Part shown: in pieces, positions 57,817 to 64,000 of the stretch
Position numbering within the stretch: the stretch's first letter is position 1
Layout: each line of letters begins with the position of its first letter
NCBI RefSeq assembly: GCF_001266615.1
Contig: NZ_LGHZ01000031.1
Coordinates: 1-64,000 of the forward strand
Reading direction: 5' to 3'
From: Kluyvera genomosp. 1
GTDB lineage: Bacteria; Pseudomonadota; Gammaproteobacteria; Enterobacterales; Enterobacteriaceae
DNA: 64,000 bases
The notes under the pieces: generated by a model
Seen by the model: the letters and a program-made list of their open reading frames with translations, nothing else
Database searches by the model: none
What the model was told of the DNA's origin: nothing
Position numbers and translations under genes: made by a program

Positions 57817-58539
57817 TCAGGAGACGTGCTGCAGGAACTCTTGCAGACGCTGGCTTGGTGGGTTCTTCACCAGCTCTTGTGGGTTGCCATCTTCGGCAAT
57901 ACGCCCTTTATCAATGAAGATCAGGCGTGAAGCCACTTTCTCGGCAAAACCGATTTCGTGGGTTACGATCACCATCGTCATCCCTTCTTCTGCCAGATCC
58001 TGCATGACTTTCAGCACTTCATGACGCAGTTCCGGATCCAGCGCAGAGGTTGGTTCATCAAACAGCATCATTTTCGGTTTCACCGCCAGCGCACGGGCAA
58101 TGGCCACGCGCTGCTGCTGACCACCGGAAAGCTCAGATGGGTAGTGGTGAGCACGTTCGGCCAGACCCACTTTGGCTAACAGTTCTTTGGCCAGCTTCTC
58201 GGCGTCGTCTTTGTTCAGACCACGTACGCGGGTTGGACCAAACATCACGTTTTCCAACGCGGTCAGGTGTGGGAACAGGTAGAACTGCTGGAACACCATA
58301 CCGGCTTCCTGACGAATCAGGCGTTCATCGACCTTCGGATCGTTAACCTTCAGGCCATCAACGAACAGATCGCCGCTGGTGATCTCTTCGAGCTTGTTGA
58401 TGCAGCGCAGCAGGGTTGATTTACCGGAACCGGATGGCCCGATAATCACCACCACTTCACCCTGTTTGACGTTCAGGTCGATGTTGTGCAGCACCTGGGT
58501 TTGCCCAAAGTGCTTAGAGACGTTTTTAAATTCAATCAC
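57817..58539 (-). CDS. glnQ: glutamine ABC transporter ATPase GlnQ
   Basis: ATPase of the high-affinity glutamine importer. The 240 residues equal E. coli GlnQ. Walker A is [11 protein letters not shown] (about 34-44), the Q-loop [12 protein letters not shown], the signature [15 protein letters not shown], Walker [14 protein letters not shown], and the switch histidine is in VTHEIGFA. Its start overlaps the glnP stop by four bases. Last of glnHPQ. Confidence 0.97.
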   Translation of the reverse strand: MIEFKNVSKHFGQTQVLHNIDLNVKQGEVVVIIGPSGSGKSTLLRCINKLEEITSGDLFVDGLKVNDPKVDERLIRQEAGMVFQQFYLFPHLTALENVMFGPTRVRGLNKDDAEKLAKELLAKVGLAERAHHYPSELSGGQQQRVAIARALAVKPKMMLFDEPTSALDPELRHEVLKVMQDLAEEGMTMVIVTHEIGFAEKVASRLIFIDKGRIAEDGNPQELVKNPPSQRLQEFLQHVS

Positions 58540-59195
58540 AGGATTTTCATCCTTCTTTCAAGAATGCGGAGCACGATATTCAATACCTGAGTGATGATCA
58601 GGTAGATGACGCCAACGGCGGTCCAGATTTCCAGCGCGCGGAAGTTGCCAGCAATAATTTCCTGACCGCTACGGGTCAGTTCGGCGGCACCGATCACGAT
58701 AAACAGAGACGTATCTTTGATACTAATAATCAGCTGGTTACCGAGTGCCGGCAGCATGCGACGCAGCGCCAGCGGCATAATCACATGACGGATGGTTTCG
58801 CGACGTGAAAGGCCTAGCGCCAGGCCCGCTTCACTGAAGCCTTTATGAATCGACAGTACCGAGCCGCGGGTAATTTCCGCGATGTACGCACCGGAGTTGA
58901 TCATGATAGTGATCACCGCTGCGGTGAAGGTATCGATACGGATGTCCGGGAAGGCCATTGGCAGCGCAAAGTAGATGTACATTACCTGCACAACGATAGG
59001 CGTACCGCGGATCACTTCGATGAACACGAGTGCGACGTGGTTAGCTATCCAGCCACCGTAGGTACGGGCTAAGCCCGCCAACAGGCCGATAATAATACCG
59101 CCCGCCAACCCGAGGACCGAAATCCACAGAGTCATTTTGGCGCCGTCCAACAAAATTGGAATGGCTGGCCAGATGACGCTCCAGTCAAACTGCAT
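58536..59195 (-). CDS. glnP: glutamine ABC transporter permease GlnP
   Basis: Inner-membrane permease of the importer. The 219 residues equal E. coli GlnP. It has five hydrophobic helices and the EAA loop [29 protein letters not shown] (about 125-153) for contact with GlnQ. It is 86 bases after glnH and overlaps glnQ by four bases. Confidence 0.97.
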   Translation of the reverse strand: MQFDWSVIWPAIPILLDGAKMTLWISVLGLAGGIIIGLLAGLARTYGGWIANHVALVFIEVIRGTPIVVQVMYIYFALPMAFPDIRIDTFTAAVITIMINSGAYIAEITRGSVLSIHKGFSEAGLALGLSRRETIRHVIMPLALRRMLPALGNQLIISIKDTSLFIVIGAAELTRSGQEIIAGNFRALEIWTAVGVIYLIITQVLNIVLRILERRMKIL

Positions 59196-59281
59196 AATAA
59201 GTATTCCTGTTACCGTGGTTTTTTCAAAAACAACAGGGGCGAAAGGTCGCCCCTGAACTAATCAGTCATTATTAAGAATAA

Positions 59282-60229
<948 letters not shown>

Positions 60230-60327
60230 TTAGCGCAAACGCAGGGGGGAAAACAATCTTTTATTAACGATTGTGTGAGGTGACTATTACAAGTTGTTTA
60301 CTTTATCGGAGTTTAAAGCGCTGATGG

Positions 60328-60344
60328 TGCACTTTTTTAGTGCA
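60328..60344. promoter_or_regulatory. possible third NtrC-like site / palindrome between glnH and dps
   Basis: TGCAC-N7-GTGCA with a T-run centre has the 17-base NtrC geometry. It lies about 145 bases further upstream than the tandem sites and 48 bases after the dps stop, so it may instead be part of the dps 3' hairpin region. Confidence 0.4.
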
Positions 60345-60391
60345 ATGCCCTCCCGCCACAGGGGGCTGGAGGGCATAAGTATGACTTATGG

Positions 60392-60895
60392 TTATTCAAT
60401 ATTCGCTTCGATAAACCACAGGAACTTATCTAAATCGCGGGAGGCGGCGGTAAAGATATCGGCGGTATCTTCGTCCTTCGCTTCACTAATGGCTTTACGT
60501 ACATCATTAGCGACGATGGCGTAGCGCTCAGCCAGCGCTTTTAAGTGATCCTGTACGCTGGTGATATCCAGCGGATAGCTTTTTAGCGGGGTTTGCGCAT
60601 TGATAACCTGTGTGGTACCTAGCGCAATACCGCCAAGCTGTACGGCACGTTCAGCCATAGTATCCAGATGATCGGTCAACGCAGTGCGGAAGCCGTCCAG
60701 CATCTCATGTACGGCGATAAAGTTTGCACCGCGCATGTTCCAGTGTGCCTGTTTGGTGATAAGCGACAGATCGATAAACTGAAGAACCTGACGATTGAGT
60801 AACGCAACGGTAGCCTGTTTTTCGCTTTCCGGAACATCGTTACGCGTATAGAGAAGTTGGGCGTTTTTAGTTTTGACCAGTTTTGCAGTACTCAT
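60392..60895 (-). CDS. dps: DNA-binding ferritin-like protein Dps
   Basis: Dodecameric stationary-phase protein that binds DNA and oxidises Fe(II) with peroxide. The 167 residues equal E. coli Dps. The Lys-containing N-terminal tail ([11 protein letters not shown]) binds DNA. Ferroxidase ligands lie in [37 protein letters not shown] (about 48-84: His, His, Asp, Glu). The start was set at MSTAK, two codons after an alternative ATG. Confidence 0.97.
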   Translation of the reverse strand: MSTAKLVKTKNAQLLYTRNDVPESEKQATVALLNRQVLQFIDLSLITKQAHWNMRGANFIAVHEMLDGFRTALTDHLDTMAERAVQLGGIALGTTQVINAQTPLKSYPLDITSVQDHLKALAERYAIVANDVRKAISEAKDEDTADIFTAASRDLDKFLWFIEANIE

Positions 60896-60967
60896 AATCA
60901 TATATCCTCTTGATCTGATACACCTATAAACGCCGGTGTATCTGCGTCCTCATGAATTAACGAAAAC

Positions 60968-60975
60968 AAGTATAG
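60968..60975 (-). promoter_or_regulatory. dps promoter -10 (CTATACTT)
   Basis: The minus strand reads CTATACTT, a sigma-S/sigma-70 type extended -10, about 73 bases upstream of the dps ATG. This is the element I recall for E. coli dps. A/T-rich DNA with several CTAT/ATAG groups lies further upstream (60980-61022), where OxyR and IHF act in E. coli; those sites are not proven here. Confidence 0.65.
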
Positions 60976-61186
60976 CACCGCTATCAGCGGATATTTTTTG
61001 GTTATACCTATAGGTCTGATAGTGAACGCATTGCTGTGTATTAAAATCGTTAATAAACAATGCGTTGTGATTGATTTGTTATTTTGTGTCTATTTTATGA
61101 CGAGAGTTGTTGATCTCTGATAAATAACCATGAAGTTGCTATTGGATATTATGCATAGTGGTACACACTATGCATAATAAATAGAA

Positions 61187-62074
61187 TTATCCGATATCGA
61201 CTTTTTCGATTTTTGTTTCCTGACGCATAGTCAACGTGGAACCCATTGATGCCAAAATAATGGCACCCAGGGCCATCGTTTGGCTAAAGGTGAGGGTTTC
61301 ACCAAGGAATACCAGGCCAGATAGCGTCGCGATCGCGGGTTCCATACTCATTAATGTGCCAAATGTACGCGTGGGCAGGCGCGTTAACGCGATCATCTCA
61401 AGCGTATAGGGCAGGGCGGTAGAAAGAACGGCAATGGCCAATCCGATTGGCAGCAGCGACCAGTGCCACAGTGCTTCTGTGGCCTGGAATGCGCCGAGCG
61501 GAACAAACACGATAGCGGCAATCAGCGACCCCATCGCGACGGTTGCTGGCCCATGCTCCTCACCCGCACGGCGTCCAGCCAGAATATAGACTGCCCAACC
61601 GGCCCCGGCACCCAGCGCAAGCAGCGCACCGGTTAAATCAACATGTGCCACATCCTGGCCAAGCGGCAGCAGGAACCACAGCCCGGCAACCGCCAGGATC
61701 ACCCAAATGAAATCGACCGGTCGGCGCGAGGAGAATAGCGCTACCGCCAGCGGCCCGGTAAATTCGAGTGCCACTGCAATACCTAATGGAATTCGCTGTA
61801 AAGAGAGATAGAACAGATAGTTCATTGCCCCAAGGGACAAACCGTAAAACAGTAGAGGAAGACGCTGCTCCTTCGCAAATCGCAGCCGCCACGGTTTAAA
61901 AATGATGACCAGAATCAGCGTACCCAGCGCCAGGCGTAGCGCGGTGACGCCCGGTGCGCCAATCAGAGGAAACAATGATTTGGCGAGAGAGGCGCCGCTT
62001 TGAATGGAGATCATCGAGATTAAGATGACGAGTATAGGTAACCATGACGGTAGCTTGCGAGACATGCCGGACAT
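61187..62074 (-). CDS. rhtA: threonine/homoserine exporter RhtA (EamA family)
   Basis: Drug/metabolite-superfamily exporter of threonine and homoserine. The 295 residues equal E. coli RhtA. Ten hydrophobic helices form two EamA repeats, with QSGASLAKSLFPLIGAPGVTALRLALGTLIL in the first and LPYTLEMIALTRLPTRTFGTLMSMEPA in the second. The start MSGMSRKLPSW at 62074 was chosen; 21 upstream codons open in frame have no similarity. Confidence 0.95.
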   Translation of the reverse strand: MSGMSRKLPSWLPILVILISMISIQSGASLAKSLFPLIGAPGVTALRLALGTLILVIIFKPWRLRFAKEQRLPLLFYGLSLGAMNYLFYLSLQRIPLGIAVALEFTGPLAVALFSSRRPVDFIWVILAVAGLWFLLPLGQDVAHVDLTGALLALGAGAGWAVYILAGRRAGEEHGPATVAMGSLIAAIVFVPLGAFQATEALWHWSLLPIGLAIAVLSTALPYTLEMIALTRLPTRTFGTLMSMEPAIATLSGLVFLGETLTFSQTMALGAIILASMGSTLTMRQETKIEKVDIG

Positions 62075-62428
62075 CTTATTCCTGTCAATTTTTGTCAAAC
62101 GAAGTAAAACCGGCAGTGTAATTGAAATAGTGCGCAACGGTTGAGGATTTGTTGAAAAAAAAACGACCTGGAACGAGTAAACTTTGCTTAGTCGATGATT
62201 ATTTCGTCTGTCAAATTAGGAATTGTCTGGAAAATGGCGCAATGTTTTTACCGTTATTGCGATAAGATTTAACGGAAAAAAGCGTTGTTAATGAAATGGA
62301 TATCGCTAGATGGAAAAAAATTGTTACATCAAAGATGCCCTTAGACATCATCAGGACGAAAGAGTTTCTTAACAATTTTTGATATATTTAAAACTTACGG
62401 ACTTATTAGAAGCACATTTGAGGTGGTT
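62075..62428. promoter_or_regulatory. AT-rich leader region between rhtA and ompX
   Basis: The 354 bases between divergent rhtA and ompX contain no supportable gene. They are AT-rich and must hold both promoters. A long ompX leader is expected, since ompX is regulated post-transcriptionally by small RNAs in relatives. Confidence 0.5.
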
Positions 62429-62938
62429 ATGAAAAAAATTGCATGTCTTTCAGCACTGGCCGCAGTTCTGGCTGTTTCCGCAGGTACTGCCGTAGCTGCA
62501 ACTTCCACCGTTACCGGTGGTTACGCTCAGAGTGATATGCAGGGCGTCGCTAACAAAGCTGGCGGCTTCAACCTGAAATATCGCTACGAAGCTGACAACA
62601 GCCCACTGGGCGTGATCAGCTCCTTCACTTACACCGAAAAAAGTGACACCCAGAACGGCGTGTACACTAAAGGCCAGTACTACGGTATCACTGCTGGTCC
62701 AGCTTACCGTCTGAACGACTGGGCAAGCATCTACGGTGTAATTGGTCTGGGCTACGGTAAAGCACAGGGCAACCAGTTCCCTGACAACAACAGCACCAGC
62801 GACTACGGCTTCTCCTACGGCGCTGGCCTGCAGTTCAACCCAATCGAAAACGTTGCTCTGGACTTCTCTTACGAGCAGTCTCGCATTCGTAGCGTTGACG
62901 TGGGTACCTGGATTGTTGGTGCAGGTTACCGCTTCTAA
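62429..62938 (+). CDS. ompX: outer membrane protein OmpX
   Basis: Eight-stranded beta-barrel outer-membrane protein of the Ail/Lom family. The 169 residues (171 in E. coli) include a signal peptide ending AVA-ATST at about residue 23, and the C-terminus SYEQSRIRSVDVGTWIVGAGYRF with terminal Phe. Strands are conserved; the surface loops (SDTQNGVYTKG, GNQFPDNNSTS) differ from E. coli. The ATG at 62429 follows TTGAGGTGG; an in-frame GTG two codons earlier was rejected. Confidence 0.96.
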   Translation: MKKIACLSALAAVLAVSAGTAVAATSTVTGGYAQSDMQGVANKAGGFNLKYRYEADNSPLGVISSFTYTEKSDTQNGVYTKGQYYGITAGPAYRLNDWASIYGVIGLGYGKAQGNQFPDNNSTSDYGFSYGAGLQFNPIENVALDFSYEQSRIRSVDVGTWIVGAGYRF

Positions 62939-62954
62939 TCACTTCGGTGATAAT

Positions 62955-62981
62955 AAAAGGGGTCATTATGGCCCCTTTTTT
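62955..62981. terminator. intrinsic terminator of ompX
   Basis: AAAAGGGG and CCCCTTTT flank a short loop and end in six Ts, 16 bases after the ompX stop. The A run on the other side lets it also serve the convergent nicO gene. Confidence 0.9.
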
Positions 62982-63013
62982 AATGCCCTTTTTAAACCCA
63001 TTCCTTTCCGAAC

Positions 63014-63964
63014 TCAACACCCCGCGGCAATGTAGTCGCCGTTTGCGCTGATGGGGATCACCGTCAGGAACAGGACGGTGGCAAACAAAATCAGCATCAC
63101 ACCTCCCGCAATTTTCACCGCAGGTATCACCCAGTCTCCTCCTAACGCTCCGCCAAAGAAGGCAATTGTCCGTTCGCGTGCGTAGCGCACGGCAAGCGAC
63201 AGTCCGAGAATCGACAGTGCGGTACCGAGCGCCATGGTCATCACCGCAGCAACTCCCCAGCTCACCATGCCGAGCGTATTGGCAAACATCAAAATCATGA
63301 TGGCGCCGCTGCACGGCCGTGCGCCAATCGCCAGAACCACACCGAGACGGGTTTTCCAGTCGCCCTGAGCCGCTGCACCTACGCCATGATGCCCGCAGCC
63401 GCAGTGTTCGTCATGTGAGTGAAGCGGTTTTAGTGACGAAATAGATAGCCTGCGCGGACGCAGGCTCTTGAGCGCCTGATAAATCACGAAGACGCCGAAT
63501 AAACCAATCATCACGGCGCTGATTTTCTCTACGTACCAGCGGCTGGTACTGAGATCGCCCGAAGCCAGGTTGAAACCCACGACCAGAATAAACACGAAAA
63601 GAATCGCGCTGATACCCTGCATTAGGCTGCCGACGAACGGTACCGCACGGGCAGCGAACAGGCTTTCTTTATTGGTGCTGAGGTAGGTCGTGACGATGAA
63701 TTTGCCGTGCCCCGGTCCGATAGCGTGGAGCACACCATAGAAAAAGGCGCCGGTCAGCAGCCATAACCCACCGCTGTACTCATGATTATTCAGCTGCAGC
63801 AGATACATTACGAGATAGCGATGCAGGGTAATTTGCGTGGCGAGACACCATTGAATAAACGCGGCCCAGTGCGAGTGCAGCGTGAATGCCGCGGCAAGTA
63901 GCACCAGCGTGCTAAGCCCCGCGGTGGGAAGGCGCCAGTCGAAGGTGAGGCGGTGTACTGTCAT
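63014..63964 (-). CDS. NicO-family nickel/cobalt (or zinc) transporter
   Basis: A 316-residue membrane protein of the NicO/RcnA superfamily with about seven hydrophobic segments. Family motifs are GVLHAIGPGHGKFIVTTYL (about 75-93), a His/Cys-rich loop (LHSHDEHCGCGHH, about 202-214) and IGARPCSGAIMILMFAN. Such proteins export Ni/Co (RcnA) or, when paired with a DUF1007 protein, act as ZevAB-type zinc transport. Its start overlaps an upstream stop (TGATG), so it is the second gene of a unit running off the window. E. coli has opgE after ompX instead. The metal is not determined. Confidence 0.85.
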   Translation of the reverse strand: MTVHRLTFDWRLPTAGLSTLVLLAAAFTLHSHWAAFIQWCLATQITLHRYLVMYLLQLNNHEYSGGLWLLTGAFFYGVLHAIGPGHGKFIVTTYLSTNKESLFAARAVPFVGSLMQGISAILFVFILVVGFNLASGDLSTSRWYVEKISAVMIGLFGVFVIYQALKSLRPRRLSISSLKPLHSHDEHCGCGHHGVGAAAQGDWKTRLGVVLAIGARPCSGAIMILMFANTLGMVSWGVAAVMTMALGTALSILGLSLAVRYARERTIAFFGGALGGDWVIPAVKIAGGVMLILFATVLFLTVIPISANGDYIAAGC

Positions 63965-64000
63965 CAGATGGCCTGCAATAGAAGGTCTTGAGGACAGTAT
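63964..64000 (-). CDS. 3' end of an upstream gene, cut by the window edge
   Basis: In the minus-strand frame ending at the TGA of 63966-63964 the last codons read YCPQDLLLQAI, sharing one base with the nicO start. The TGATG overlap is typical of coupled operon genes. A DUF1007 (ZevA-like) periplasmic protein would be the expected partner, but only 11 codons are visible, so identity is a guess from family context. Confidence 0.4.
   Translation of the reverse strand, partial: YCPQDLLLQAI

Noticed and set aside
60320-60380. GCCCTCC...GGAGGGC hairpin region after dps as a clear intrinsic terminator
   Set aside because: The stem is plausible, but the minus-strand tail is not T-rich directly after it, and the neighbouring TGCAC/GTGCA palindrome complicates the reading.

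Overview
The window is chromosomal DNA from a member of the Enterobacteriaceae close to Escherichia, Klebsiella, Kluyvera and Enterobacter. Almost every protein aligns by eye end to end with an E. coli K-12 counterpart of the same or nearly the same length, and gene order largely follows the E. coli nadA-gal-bio-moa-glnHPQ-ompX segment (about 17-18 min on the E. coli map). The genus cannot be fixed from the sequence alone. I recognised no IS element, prophage, integrase, CRISPR array or toxin-antitoxin pair.

Layout. 1-456: end of a valine tRNA, three lysine tRNAs and a terminator. 683-5670: nadA-pnuC (NAD precursors), zitB (zinc efflux), aroG (DAHP synthase) and gpmA (glycolysis). 5966-10318: galETKM with both GalR operators and a CRP site. 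10500-15806: molybdate block modF/modE and modABC, with acrZ between them. 15807-19151: ybhA, pgl and ybhC. 19195-23589: a homologue of the phage lambda attB core followed by a complete mannitol operon (mtlA-mtlD-mtlR) with four upstream CRP sites. From memory, E. coli has no mtl genes here. 23733-29254: ybhB and the bioA/bioBFCD cluster with its BirA operator. 29449-31894: uvrB with LexA and DnaA boxes.

32019-35638 is a compact lipid A remodelling and polymyxin-response cassette: a pmrR-like micro-ORF, basS, basR and eptA, with a PmrA-type box in front of pmrR and another in front of eptA. It lies between uvrB and ybhK, whereas E. coli carries it elsewhere. 35652-39627: ybhK and moaABCDE, the latter behind a ModE site and a molybdenum-cofactor riboswitch. 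39726-46736: ybhL, ybhQ, the YbhGFSR ABC exporter and its repressor CecR, with a perfect 28-bp operator palindrome. 46928-51554: rhlE, dinG and ybiB.

51732-57773: iron and stress genes (ybiJ, ybiX, fiu, mcbA), a flavin-reductase-fold gene not at this place in E. coli, and rlmF. 57817-62938: glnQPH with a sigma-54/NtrC control region, dps, rhtA and ompX. 63014-64000: a NicO-family metal transporter, apparently translationally coupled to an upstream gene cut by the window edge.

Compared with E. coli K-12 as I remember it, ybgS, ybhD-ybhH-ybhI-ybhJ, ybhM-ybhN-clsB-ybhP, ybiI, ybiO and opgE are not at their expected positions. The main departures from the familiar map are the mtl operon at the attB region, the pmrR-basSR-eptA cassette beside uvrB, the extra flavoprotein gene, and the NicO transporter pair after ompX. 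None is a wholly new system, but each is a clear rearrangement or accessory insertion.
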